From the NCBI GenBank assembly GCA_002914845.1, contig JXTC01000100.1, positions 632,998-696,997 of the forward strand: 64,000 nt of DNA. Direction: 5' to 3'. Numbering within the stretch: position 1 is the first letter of the stretch; every line of letters starts with the position of its first letter. Positions 34,330 to 46,764 of the stretch are shown piece by piece. The notes below the pieces were generated by a model. That model saw only the letters and a list, made by a program, of their open reading frames with translations. It did no database searches and was not told the DNA's origin. This stretch comes from Trema orientale (lineage: Eukaryota; Streptophyta; Magnoliopsida; Rosales; Cannabaceae). The position numbers and the translations under genes were made by a program.

Positions 34330-35460
34330 TCCACCCTTTTATAGGTATATTTGGTAACTTACTAGTAGCGAAATGAACTAGTAACGAAATTGGTAACTGG
34401 TAACTAAATTAGTTATTGGTAACCAATAACTAGATTGTCTAGAAACTAGTAATTAAATTGATAACTAGTAACTGAAAATTAGTAATGGTAACTAGAAATA
34501 TGTAACCAGTAACTAAATTGGTAGTGGTAACTAAAAACCAGTAACTGAATTAGTAGCAACAAAAATCAGTAACTAAATTAGCAGTGGTAACTAGAAACTA
34601 GTAACTAATATGATAATTAGTCTGGTACCCAACTTTGTTATCACTCCAGTAATTAGTAACCAAATTAATAACTAGTAATTAGATTGGTTATTAGTAACTG
34701 ATAACCGAAAAGTGACAAAATTGGTAACCGGTAACTAGATTAGTTATTGATAATCAATAAAAAGATCGTTTAGAAACTAGTAACTAAATGTGTAACTAGT
34801 AACCAGATTGTCTACTAGTAACCGATAATTAGTAATGAAATTGGTAACTAGTAACAAGAAATTGGTAGTGGCAATTAGAAATCTATAAGCATTAACTAAA
34901 TTGGTAGTGGTAACTAGAAACCCGTTACTAAATCGGTAGTTATAAATAAAAACCAGTAACCAAATTGGCAGTGGTAACTAGAAACTACTAACCAATATAA
35001 TAACTAGTCTGGTACCTAGTCTTGTTACTACTCTAGTAACTAGTAACCAAATGAGTAAATAGTAATTAGATTAGTTATTGGTAACTCATAATCGAAATAA
35101 CGAGTAACTAAATTGGTTAATGTTAACTAATCAATCATAAGACTGGAGTAACCATTAATTAATCTGATATTAACCATTGAAAAATAGATGGAATAGAGAA
35201 AAAAAAGAGAAAAAATAATTCAAATCTTATTGTTCTTCTTTCATTTTATTAAAAAAAAAGTGAAATAGAAAAAAGAATTTTTAAAATAGAAAAAAAGGAA
35301 GATTAGGGTTAGTGGGGGAAAAAATAGAAATGGGTTAAAAAAAATAATGTTTGCTTACTAGGTTTTGAACTTGGGAGGGAAAAGAGAATAATAAATGAAG
35401 GCCAGCCATTGCGCCAAAAAGATTTTAATAGTATTTGGTAACCATTTTAATGTAAAAAGC
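34330..35460. repeat. Second TAACTAGTAACCA-type repeat array
   Basis: About 830 bp of degenerate GTAACTAGTAACTA/AACCAGTAACTAAATT units, then an A-rich tract and a segment with GGTTTTGAACTTGGG and AGGCCAGCC...AAAAAGATTTTAA. This matches the order of the repeat at 170-1235. It has no coding potential. Confidence 0.65.
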
Positions 35461-35639
35461 TGTTATTAAAAAATAGCTTTAATTATGACAGTGCCACTGT
35501 GTCTTTTGCTTTCACTTTTTTTTTTCCAAAAATACCAACTCTATGCAATATGAAAACTAATTCTTTTCCATAGTACTGTATTTATGTAATTCTTTTATTT
35601 TTTTTTACAATAAATCTCAAGAAAACCCTAAAAATTAGG

Positions 35640-35840
35640 ACAAAATAATTCGGCCCACATAAGTATGACATACTTAAGCCAGCATAAAACGTGGGGTGGG
35701 TTTGTGGGCCGTGCTAGGCCCCTTAAGAATGTAAAACGAGTAGACGCATATTTTAAACGGGTCGGGCCTAGGCCCAGTATAAAGCACGTGTGAGTTTATC
35801 AAATGTGGGTTGGGCCGAGTGGCCTACTTTACAAAGAAAA
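35640..35840. repeat. GGGCC-rich interspersed repeat fragment
   Basis: Contains GTGGGCCGTGCTAGGCCCC and GGGTCGGGCCTAGGCCC with GGCCCACATAAG, also seen around 32180. It is probably the same repeat family as 31830-32200. Confidence 0.3.
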
Positions 35841-36029
35841 GGATGTGGATAGGAGCGGTTTCTTCCATTTCGGACAATTTTAAGACCACCTCTAATAATA
35901 AGTTTTCTAAGACCAAAAATTGGGGTCCATATGAGTTAAAAGGCTAAAATGCCCTGACCAAACCATCAGCCAAGACCACAAAAAAGCTTATATGATCCTT
36001 GACTGACATGACTCCACTCCACACACTTC

Positions 36030-36740
36030 CCCGTAAAGCCTACTTGACTTTAGTAAAGGTCAAGTACTTCTTAAGCTGGAGTCAAGTGGATCTTGACCTC
36101 ATGGTAAATTTTTAATTATATAAGGTCATGAATCATTTATATAATTGGAGTCAAGTTATACTTGACTTTAGATCAAGTAAAACTTGACTTGTTGTCTATT
36201 TGATCAGTTCATTTGGTTGATTTAATTTAGTGTTTTTTTTTTTTCAGCCCAGACTATGTTGTATTTGTCATTAAATATGTAGAGTTCCTTATGTCTGACT
36301 ACGAAAACTACAAAAAACTGACCTTAAATACAAAAAACCGTTCAACCAAGTTCGTATTTAAGCTTTTCAACTTATGCTTCTTATTTAAAGGAACACAGAA
36401 AGTCCTAGAATGATTAAAACCAAGTCAGCCTAAGGAAAGAAATAGTCTACGAAATCTACAGCCACAACGTTGGTGGAAAGAACGAGAAAGTCACCATCTA
36501 AGTCCTTATTGTCGAAGAAGAAGAGTCTATCTAAGTCCTGATTTATATTTTTTTGCCTCCTGTTTCAAGTCAAGTAGTTCTTGACTCCAGATCAAGTACT
36601 ACTTAACCCACGTGACCTAAGGTCAAGGGCTAGTCAAGTAGTTTTTGAACCCATATCTAATAGTTCATGACTCCAAGTCAAGTAGTAGTAGTACTTGACC
36701 TGGAGTCAAGTAGTTCTTGCCATAAGGTCATAAACTACTT
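36030..36740. repeat. Dense TCAAGTA/TACTTGA short inverted repeats
   Basis: Many copies of GGTCAAG, AGTCAAGTAG and TACTTGAC in both orientations cluster at 36039-36190 and 36562-36735, forming many small potential hairpins. Several include the W-box core TTGAC(C/T). No gene is near, so it is more likely an old transposon interior or simple-sequence expansion than a promoter. Confidence 0.5.
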
Positions 36741-38038
36741 AACATGGGATATCTAGATCACCATTATATGAAGAAAATGAATAGTTCAACAAAAATACAT
36801 GAATATTTCAGCACAATATTTTCCAGATTACTATCATAGATCTCCTTCAACATTGATCACTCATTATTAAATATTTCATGAAATAATATTTACCTTATAA
36901 GATCTAAGTTTTCAAATGCCAAAGCAGCCAAATAAGATCCAAGCAACAAGCTTTGCTCTTTTTTTTAATTAAGAATGCTTTGATCAAAAAAGAAAAAAAA
37001 AAAAACAAAGAGGGAGAAAGGAAGAATATAGCTGTGAAAAGAGAAGAGAAAAAAGTAAATACAATGGCAGAAGGAAAATAAAAAAAAAACTGGAAAAAAG
37101 AGGGAGAAAGTGCATTTAATACATTAAATGTTCATGTCACTTCCACTTATCAGCTAGGGGCAATTTTGAAAAGCTCTTACTTCTCTTTCCATCAACTGAA
37201 AAAGTTGGTTCTATCTATGCCAAAAAACTTATATCTCCTAAAAATGTCAACCAAATTAGTCTTGTCCTGTCCTCTTCTCCAGTTTACATCTCGAGTCTAG
37301 CTAAATGATAATATTTCAAGTTATCATGAGTTAAATATTAGCAGCTTATTGTCCTTATTAATATTCTTATATTTAAACAATTCATACACGTAGTATGAAA
37401 TAAGAGACTATCCATCCACATGTGAAAATACGAGATAATAATAATATTATTAAAGAACTCCAAACCAAACTAGGAGTACTGCTCCGTATAAGACTGTAGT
37501 ACTCTTCTTAAAAACATTAAAATTTAGTTAATAACGCATAATGTGAATATAAATAAACATGTAGCAAGGAAAATATGCACTAAATGTAGCCTGCATATCG
37601 CAAAATGAAATATTGTTAAATAAAGACTCGAAATTAGTCAAAATGAAAATAAATTATGGATGTGATGTTTTAACGAACTGGTCCCCGTATCTTTACGCGC
37701 CCATTGGTACTTATAATTATTGACGGATTGGGCTCATTTTCCTCACAGGATTCAGGTGAGTTATTTAAGGACGTGATAGAACTTGCAGGCTAATTAAAGC
37801 ATGAAATTATGATGATGAATATGATTTTGATTCTTGAAACAAAAAAAAGTTATGAATATGAATTAACTGTTAAGTGCTTCTTTCAAGGTGTTGTGACTTC
37901 TTGAATTCGAAATGCTAAGTGGCCATCATTTAGTTTCCCTTTAATGGCCACGTTACCATTTGAATAAGTGCAAAATGAATAAATGAGTGAAAAATGTTAG
38001 GATTTTTTCTCTATTCTAATGATTATATAAACATATAT
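36741..38038. other. AT-rich intergenic DNA, no gene seen
   Basis: Poly-A tracts near 36990-37000 and 37079-37090. No coding region, RNA gene or clear repeat is recognised. Confidence 0.5.
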
Positions 38039-38048
38039 AAAGAAATAT

Positions 38049-38272
38049 GGATACCAATCCAATAGGTATTTTTTTTTTTTTTTCCACTTATACATAAGTA
38101 TCGTTTTAGTCAATTAAAATTTATCATACGCATTTTTTTATATTTAAAAGTAAGAGAGAAATAATATTAATGATGTACGTCTTTTTATGCACATCATTAT
38201 AGCCATTGGATCACCGCTAAAAAAATATATATATACATAGGTATAAAAAAAATACCTACTGGATTAGTAACC
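38049..38272. mobile_element. MULE-like MITE with 9-bp target duplication
   Basis: The 224-bp element has terminal inverted repeats: left GGATACCAATCCAATAGG, right (reverse complement) GGTTACTAATCCAGTAGG, extending through a TATTTTTTT tract. It is flanked by the perfect 9-bp direct repeat AAGAAATAT (38040-38048 and 38273-38281). The size and 9-bp duplication indicate a Mutator-like non-autonomous element. Confidence 0.8.
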
Positions 38273-38473
38273 AAGAAATATATATATATTATCTTTTAGG
38301 GCATGGATGTAGTCCCCTTGAGGGGACCGGTCCAGTTTCTATTTTAATTAACACAAGTAAAGTTTGTCTAATATTGTGTTGGTTAAGATATGATATGTAT
38401 TGGCCAAATCATCAACAAAACTGATCTTTTCAAGGGGACTACATCTGTGACCTATCTTTTGCTCTTTTATATA

Positions 38474-39700
38474 TTAGGGTTTATGCCCTAAAAGCATGTA
38501 TATTTTGGATATTTGCTGAATTAATAAAATGACATTTTTCTATTTGAATTTGTGCATAATTTTTATGGTTTTAAATATCAAAAAATCCCTAGTTTATTTA
38601 TGTGACTACAAATTTAGTATATAAGTGTTATATACATGAGGATTAAATTTATGAATAATAAACTAAATATAGTCCGTAATAATTAATTAAAGTTTGGGAT
38701 CTTTAATTAAATTTTATTAGTACGGTCCATTAACATTGAGAACATAATAGTCTTATCCAGACTATTGATGTATTGACATTCCAATAGAGATACTTTATAT
38801 AATTTGATTATATAGGACTGGACCAGATATCATTTGAATCTCACATAAATTCCGTTAATTATTGAGAGTTCAAATAATGTCATTAGAAGATCATATGTAG
38901 ATCAATTTTAATCCTGAGTAGTTATAGACTTCTATTTATAATATTATGTTCTTTAACATACTTGTTAAAGGTTTGTTTCCTAAATAGATCGAAATACTTG
39001 TATCTTGAGAGCATGATGAGATGAGTAGCTGGGAATGTAGCTTATAAATATGGAATCCATTCCTTCCATCAAGAAGCTAGAAAGATGATTCCTTTGTATA
39101 TTGATTCAGGACTTGAACAGTTTTAGTACTCAATTTATAATAGATTTATAAATTAATTGTTCATTGGAGAATCAGTGGTACAAAAGGATAAAGATGTAAT
39201 TGGAGAGGTAAACGGAACATGACCTAGCTCTAATTATGAATTGTCTATAGAGGATAGAACTACATGTAATGATTAAATCCATAGACTGCTCACTATTTTC
39301 TGAGTAAATTAATTCTGTAATTTCAAGAGTGCAATTCCAGATTTTTAGTGGAGTAATACTGGAATTAATAAATTAGACAAATTAACTAAAGAGTTTAATN
39401 NNNNNNNNNNNNNNNNNNNNNNNNNNNNNNNNNNNNNNNNNNNNNNNNNNNNNNNNNNNNNNNNNNNNNNNNNNNNNNNNNNNNNNNNNNNNNNNNNNNN
39501 NNGGAAGATCGTGGTTTAGAAGACAGAAAAGCTAGGATCCGCTGATAGGCTACAAGAGGTATTAGATCTATTCTCTTTGTATATTCCTATTTGCTATGAA
39601 TTAATTCTATGCACTCATATAGTCAATTATTTTGAGAAAATTTTTGAATATTCCTGAGCCAATCTTCCGAGAATCGCTCTAAAACTAACATTATATTAGT
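38474..39700. repeat. Probable solo LTR interrupted by an assembly gap
   Basis: Begins TTAGGGTTTATGCCCTAAAAG, a terminus I recognise from plant copia-type LTRs, and ends near CTAACATTATATTAG. No retrotransposon coding sequence is attached. About 25 bp of flanking text (GTGACCTATC, then TTTGCTCTTTTA) occurs both just before (from 38447) and just after (from 39705), far longer than a 5-bp LTR duplication. The gap of unknown true size prevents a firm call. Confidence 0.45.
39400..39502. other. Assembly gap (run of N)
   Basis: 103 undetermined bases. The true length and content are unknown, and it falls within the LTR-like repeat. Confidence 1.
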
Positions 39701-39739
39701 AAACGTGACCTATCGTTTGCTCTTTTAGATTAGTAAACA

Positions 39740-39995
39740 TGTCGTCCCACGATTAGAAAAAAGATAACGCCTACGCAAGAAAAGTAATCAACTCTTTTGC
39801 CAACTTATATCCAGTGTATAATGTGTAAATTTGCTATCACATTTTTCGGTGCTTAAATTGCACCGTCGAATTTTTAATTGCCACATGAGTTGGTGACAGA
39901 GAGTTGTCCAATGAAGAAAAACGTGGTGAACTGTTACATGTCAGTATTAGTTTCTTTAGAAGATCCAATTGAATATTCGAGATAAATGATCCATG
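39740..39995. other. Spacer, no gene seen
   Basis: Intergenic sequence between the LTR-like repeat and the NLR promoter copies. Confidence 0.4.
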
Positions 39996-39999
39996 ATCA

Positions 40000-40949
40000 T
40001 TATAATACGAATAAGATCAAACAAATCCATAAAACAATAAATTCTTGAGGCCACACTTTATTTCTTAAAAAAGTTAAAATATCATCATGAGTCTAGAAAA
40101 CTGTGACTGCTACCTGACAATCTCTTCATTATAAGTACGAGTTGGAGATTAAAAATATCAAATATTCAAGCAAGTATGTGTTACATACGAGTCACATGCG
40201 CATTATAAAATATGAAAATAATATTACATTAACCGAAACGGACAAGTAAATAATTCTTATAACCACCTCTTGTCTAAATATCGTGGTCAATGGATCACAG
40301 GAATAAGACAAAGCAACTCCCAAGTTGGTCGATCAATGGATCAGCCAATTGCTCATATATTTCAATAATGTTCAAAACCTGAAGAGAAATGGCTCGGACG
40401 AGGAATATATATACACATATACATGTATAATGTGAACGAGATCAGTCGAATCAAATAAATGATAAATTCTTGAGGCCACACTTCATTTCTTAAACAAATT
40501 AAGAATATTATTATCAATCTATGAGTAGAAAACTGTGACTCCTAGCCAATCTCTTTAGTACGAATTGGAGATTCAAAATCAAATATACAAATATAAATAA
40601 ATGTTACATACGAGTCACATGCGAATTAAAAACTGAAAACAATATTAATGAACTGAAACTGACCACTAAATCATTCTTAATTAGCCACCACTTGTCGAAA
40701 TCAATAACGTGGTCAATGGATCACATAATGAAGATGACAAAGCAACTCCCAAGTCGGTCAATGGATCAGCCAGCTGGCAGCTGCTCATACATTTCAATAA
40801 TATAATGAAGAAGACAAATGGTTTGGACGAGGAATATAAATGGATGCTGGAAGTAACAGATCTATCACACAATCTTCCTTTGAGCCGGTACTGTCTTTGG
40901 ACCAAATATTGTTCTTGCATTTTCTTTTCATTACCACAAAAGTGAACTA
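40000..40949 (+). pseudogene. Tandem relic of the NLR-B promoter and 5' leader
   Basis: Two head-to-tail copies (about 40000-40424 and 40425-40949, period about 424 bp) match the 5' flank of NLR-B at 59520-60046. Shared blocks in order: GTACGAGTTGGAGATT-type, TGTTACATACGAGTCACATGCG, GGTCAATGGATCA, ACAAAGCAACTCCCAAGT, GACGAGGAATATA and, in the second copy only, TTGGACCAAATATTG. Homology stops at the position of the NLR-B start codon (40949-40951), where gypsy-LTR-like sequence begins. No NLR coding sequence follows. GGTCAA W-box sites are at 40285, 40711 and 40756. Confidence 0.75.
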
Positions 40950-43498
40950 TGTATCTTGGTAAATGAATTATCTGTAAAAATCTAAATTCTAAAAGGGTAA
41001 AGAAGTAATTTTTAAGCAAAAGGCATTTTTTTAAATTCAAATTTTCGAATATTTAATGAAAAATATCTGTAATGAGTGAGGACATTTATAAGTTAAAGTT
41101 CATTTGAGCAAAAACATTAAGAAAAGTTTAAAACAAGGATTAAAAATCAATTTCTAAAGGATACTAATATAAAGAATCTTTAAAAAACCGGGTCAAAGTA
41201 TAATTTCTATAAATAGAGCCCACTCAATCAGATTTTAACGCGTGGAAAATAGTATCTAAAATTATCTTTAAATCCCTTAAATTTCCTCTCTTCCTCATTG
41301 AAGCCTCCGACCCAAAACTCACCCATTCATTGTGCTATCCCTCCAGTCACCACACCGGACTTCCTCTAGCCACGAGCTCCTACTAGGACCTTCCTTGACC
41401 TTCCTCATTCAAGAAGCGACCTTTTGCAACCAAAAATCGGTGTTTCACTACCGTTCAACGTCGAGCACAACCCAAAGTCGCAAGCCCAACCTCCCTTGAG
41501 TCCTCTCTAACACTTCCCAACCACCAATTTCCGGTGAGCAAGCTTCAATGAGCATTTGAAGTTTTTTTTTTTTTTTTTCGTTTTTGGAACAAAATAGTGC
41601 AATTTTTTATAATTATTTTTGTGGAACAATTATTACAGCTTGTGAAAGTGAGGTAATAAAGGAGATTGAATCAAGAATAAATGTGGTTTTATTGTGTTGA
41701 TTTGATCTTTGGTTTGAGAGAAATCTTAAATTGAAAAATATGATATTTTTCTAATTCGGAGGAAAAAATGATATTTTTACAAAGCTGAATTGTGTTGGAC
41801 TGAAGTCTGTTACTATTGAGATTATGCCTTGAGCTAAGATTAGAAAACTGTCATTTTCTGAAATATTTATGCAAAAATGACATTTTTAAAAATAATCAGC
41901 AAAGTTGATATTTTTTCAAATATTTCGAAAGTGAAATTTTCCTAAATAATTCTATGATAATGATTTTTACAAAAGTGATATTTTATTAACTTTCAGGAAT
42001 TAAGGCCAATTAATACCTAGGACCTCGAAATAAATTTTTGACTCCAAATTTAGATTTATTGAAGTCAAGAAACGAGTTTTGATATATATTTCGAAGTGGC
42101 ACGTGGGTAGTATCGTTTTGCGTGTCATGGGTTGGGTCTCGGCCTGAAACCCAAATTTGAAAAATTATATGTGTAACTTAACTATTTTAGGTGTTAGGAA
42201 TTCAATGGTGACCTCTATTTTTCATTTTGAGGCTCCGTTGGAAAAGTCAATTTTCAAAGTGAGCTTACCAGAATCTCGAAACTACCATCTGAGTACCCAA
42301 GTGACCAACGAGAGATTTTTCGAGCGTCGTTAGCTTGGTATAGTTATCATCTTGAGATAGGGGTTCAACTACTTGGTTTTATACTTGTTTGATTTATAAT
42401 TATATTATACTGGGATTGAACTGTGTGATTTTATATATATATATTTTTTAAATTATGATTATGGGTAATACAACGGAGAACTGCCCATATTACAGTAAAT
42501 CCCAGAACAATGCTAAGTGAGTTTTTAAACTATTATTTGATTATATTTTGTATGGTTATTACATATCTTGTTATATGTCCTATATACCATAGGATCACAC
42601 ACTTGAGTTCCATTATTGCATCATGATAGTTTAGATTGCTGGTGAATTACTGCAGCGCTAAGTGAAAAACCTTGGCCCTTGTGCAGGTTTCTGACTGATA
42701 CACCTCTGGGTAGTGTCAAGATACCGGGTATTTTTAGTAAGGGGTATTACAAGGATGTGATGGGAGGATGAGAGCTCACTCTTTTACATTGGTTGATGTA
42801 TAATATGTACAATCAAATATTTTTAGTTTTAGTTTTGAATATGTGATTATTCTAGGTATAATTATTTTATGAACTTGGTTTATAAATGGATTTTGGAAAA
42901 GATATTAACCATGCATGTTTGGTTAAAATTACATCCAAGTAAAAAAGTAATTGAATTTCTACTAAGTATGTAAATACTCACCCCTTACTTCTCCCAATTT
43001 CAGGTGTTTTTCTATTTGTCATTCTGGTAATTAGATAAACCATATAGCTTGTACTTACATTCCTACTCCTATTTCCTTAGTGGGTGTCTATACTCTGTTT
43101 CCTCGTTCAATTATTTAGACAAGATTAGTAAAATTACTAAGCGAATATATGATGATAGTTTTATTATTAATTTAAGTACTTGAAATTACAAGTGATTTTA
43201 TGTAACCTAATTTGGATATTAAATTACAGATTTCAATTAAACTCCATTACCAAATTTTATGATTTATTATTGAGTTTTCAAGTAAATCAATTATAAACTT
43301 TCATAAAAGTTCATGGATATTTTTCTTAAGTAATTAAAACTATTAAGAGTTTTAATGGTTGTGCAATTTATAATAATTTAAGGACAAAAATAAAATTATT
43401 TAATACTTGATTTCTCCTTATTTTTGTAAAACTAATATTTAATTACTCTTTTACCTAAAATTACTAAAAGTCACGGCTTTGAATTTTCGGTCATGATA
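40950..43498 (+). repeat. Ty3/gypsy-type 5' LTR
   Basis: Starts about TGTATCTTGG at the NLR relic and ends CATGATA just before a primer-site-like sequence. It carries a TATA box, TATAAATAG, at 41208-41216. Downstream is a GC-richer pyrimidine leader (41230-41540) ending in TTTCCGGTGAGC. Near the end is CTCACCCCTTACTTCTCCC, a typical layout of long (about 2.5 kb) Tekay/Del-like LTRs. The boundaries are inferred. Confidence 0.5.
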
Positions 43499-45699
43499 GG
43501 AATGGTATCAGATCATCAGGCTTCAGATCCATCTGGGATCTTGCTTGTGATAATTTGCTGTTTAAAAAAGATTTTAGAAAATATTTGACAAATATCTCAT
43601 ACATCACTTAGGAATTGGCTAAATATATTGTCTTTACTCTGATTCATCCTAAATCCTTCGTTCATCTCCCTAGAATGAAACTCTAGTATCCTTGAAATGG
43701 TTATAATCTAGAAATTCTAGTCTCAGAGGTATTGGGATTGACACTAGACTAGTAAATTCTACTTCTATCCAAATTCTAAGATTCAAATGGACATTCATAC
43801 TTGTACTTATATGTATATTTAGGTGGTGAGATATGTGTGAACCCTATAGGTTTTATAATAGCTATCTCGAGCTAGGTATTTTAAATACTTTGGTTTAGTT
43901 CGATGTTTCGTAAATTTTTGGAACGTGATTTAACTATTTCAATTTTCATATACTTTTTAATTATTCTGTTCGAGTAATTGGTAATTGATGTTCATATTAA
44001 AGTATTCAAATTGATGTTATCTTTGCATGACACATGGCTTATTGATTAACAAATTAGTATAATATATTGAGTTTGCTTAAATAGTGTATTATACTAATTC
44101 GACCAAGTTTGGCTTGACATTAGTTAAGCATTGGTAAAATAGTTGAATTAATTTGAATAGAGATTGTTGGGTTATTAGATTTTGTTTGAATTATTAGATT
44201 ATGATTGTGTTTCCTTGTAAGTTATTCACTTGTAATAATTTATTTTGCCTACTTGATAAATGTATGCCTGAGTTTACTTATCTTTTAAAGGTGAAACTTT
44301 TGGGATTAGGAAAATTTTTCATGATCAAAAGATTGAGGAAAATTTTCATTAATTGAAGAATGAGTTTGTGCATTTAAATATGGTTTCCATTCGGTCTTAT
44401 ATTTTCTCTCTAAATATATCAGCTTTGTAATCCTTGGGTGAGAAATTATTTGATTATTAGTAATTTAATCAAACGTAGAACTTTCTTGCACAGTTTAGGT
44501 GACTTATAGATTTCCAAATTGATTAATATAGTTTAAAACGAAGTAGGTTGGTGTGTTTGACGAATTTCATATCTTCATTTTCAAAAGGAATCATGTATAT
44601 TTTTTAAACATAAATATTGGAAAAGTAAAAGTAATTCACTTATTCAATGGATGTATAGTTTTAGAAACTTATGGGCTATTTGAAATTGGAATTTATAAAA
44701 TTGCACTATTATTATAAAGTCTGAACCCTGATTTATACAAATTTTAGTTATGGTACTAAATTAATTCTAATCTACATCTGTTAGTGCTAGTTAGAGAATT
44801 CTTTATATTAAGGAAAGTTTTATAAACTTAAAGTTTCGAGTATTTTTTTAAATTTGAATGTGGTAGATATTCTTGGTATTTGACTTTAAAACTAAAATGT
44901 ACTTTCACATGTTTATCTACAAGTCAACCTGGAACATGGGATGTTATGGGAAATTTTATGTGAAAAATTTTGAGAAACAAGTTTGATTTCTTAGAAAACT
45001 TTTGATACAAATTAATACAGTATAAGTATAATTTTTCAGAGAATTATGCATGTATTTGAGATGCTATATTTATAATATCTTGTTACATGAATTTTGCTAA
45101 GTAGAACTTGGTCATAGTATCTAGTTTGGAAACCTGTGTGAGTGGAAAAAAAATAAATTTTGAATCTTAGTTGGATGCCATTATTATGATTTGTTATGCA
45201 TTATTTGGATAAGTATATGCTTCTAAGCTTTCATTTGTATATGTGGCTTATTTTATTTATGTGTACATGATGTTAGTGAACTTTAAATTGTTAAATCCTT
45301 GATTTTTTTTCCACTGGTTAAGCCAACTTGGGTTAATCTTACATTGGTGGTCTCAATTAGATAATTGAGCACTTGTATGGTTGATTTAATTTGATATCCT
45401 ACGTATTCGGAACTCCTAGTGTTGGAGACTTAGGATGATGTATTATTTGAGCTTCAAAGGGGGATAATTTGGTTTTGAATACCTAATTTTTGAAGGGACT
45501 TAGGTAGTACACAATAATGTATGTCATTTTTATTAGATTTTTAAAAATTCATAGAAAATAGATTTTTAAATAGATACAAGCTATGAATTAATATGCTTGA
45601 TTTGGTGTTTGATAGAATTCAAGTTATGCAAATTAATGTGCAGTATTTCCTTTGAAAATATAAACTGAGCTTTTAAAACTTCTTAGGGTTGAATATGTT
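43499..45699 (+). mobile_element. Non-coding interior of the gypsy-type element
   Basis: TGGTATCAGATC at 43503-43514 resembles a tRNA-iMet primer site. The following 2.2 kb is AT-rich with no gag or pol, so this is either a LARD-like non-autonomous element or a fragment cut off by the copia sequence that begins near 45700. Confidence 0.45.
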
Positions 45700-45714
45700 A
45701 TAAGTTGAGTAAGG

Positions 45715-46764
45715 CTTATAGTGAATCTTTTGACTCAAAATTTTCAAGCTGCACTACGTATATTGTTCTCCAATGTCACCATTAAGAAATGATATTTTGA
45801 CATCTATTTGACGTAACTCAATATTATAATGAGCTACAAGTGCCATGGGCTACAAACTCTAAACTCCTTTAAAGTAATCATGGTACTTATAGCTCATTAT
45901 AATCTCGAGTTATATCAAATGGACGTCAAAACAATGTTTCTTAATAGTGATATTGAAGAAACAATATACATGATATAACCAGAAAATTTTGAGTCAAAAA
46001 ACTCACAGCATCTTGTATGTAAGCTTAAGAAGTCTATTTATGGTCTACAATAGGCATCTCGACAGTGATACCAAAAATTTAATCAAACGATCACCTCTTT
46101 TGGTTTTAAGGAGAATAAACTTGCTCCTACTAATCTTAAGGTATATACACTGATCAACAATATTCTCCTTAAAACCAAAAGAGGTGATTACTTGATCAAA
46201 TTTTCGGTACCACTGTCAGAATACCTATTTTAGACCATAAATGGACTTCTTAAGCTTACATACAAGATGCTTTGAGTTTTTTGACTCAAAATTTTCTGGT
46301 TGCACCATGTATACTTGTTCTTCAATGTCACCATTAAAGAAACACTATTTTGATGTTCGTTTGATGTAACTCAAGATTATAATGAGCTACAAGTGCCATG
46401 ATTACTTTAAAAGAGTCTTTCGTAGAAGCTAGTGAAAATGTTTCTCTGTAATCGATGCCTTCATTTTGAGTGAAACCCTTGGTGACAAGGCAAGCCCTAT
46501 ATTTCATAATATTGACTTCTGAATCTCGGTTGGTTTTAAATACCTATTTGCAACCAATATCCCAAATATCATTATCCTCTATAGATTTTATCTCATCTCT
46601 CATGGCTTCGATCTATTTCTTCGAGTTGGAGCACATTTTAACTTGACTAAAAGACGTTGGATCGTCTTCCAATCCCATATCAAAATCATGCTCCTGGATA
46701 TAGACAACATAATCATCAGAAATTGCCTTTCCCTTTTTTCTGGTAGATCTCCTTATTGGCATTT
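45715..46764 (-). pseudogene. Scrambled copia C reverse transcriptase
   Basis: The right part (46440-46764) encodes the linker and N-terminal RT on the minus strand. Then the same RT segment, around the DVKTAFLNGDI-type motif, appears three times in alternating orientation: minus about 45715-45860, plus about 45870-46140, minus about 46155-46430. The plus copy reads MDVKTMFLNSDIEETIYM and SIYGLQ. The second and third copies form an inverted repeat of about 250 bp per arm around a short loop. Confidence 0.75.
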
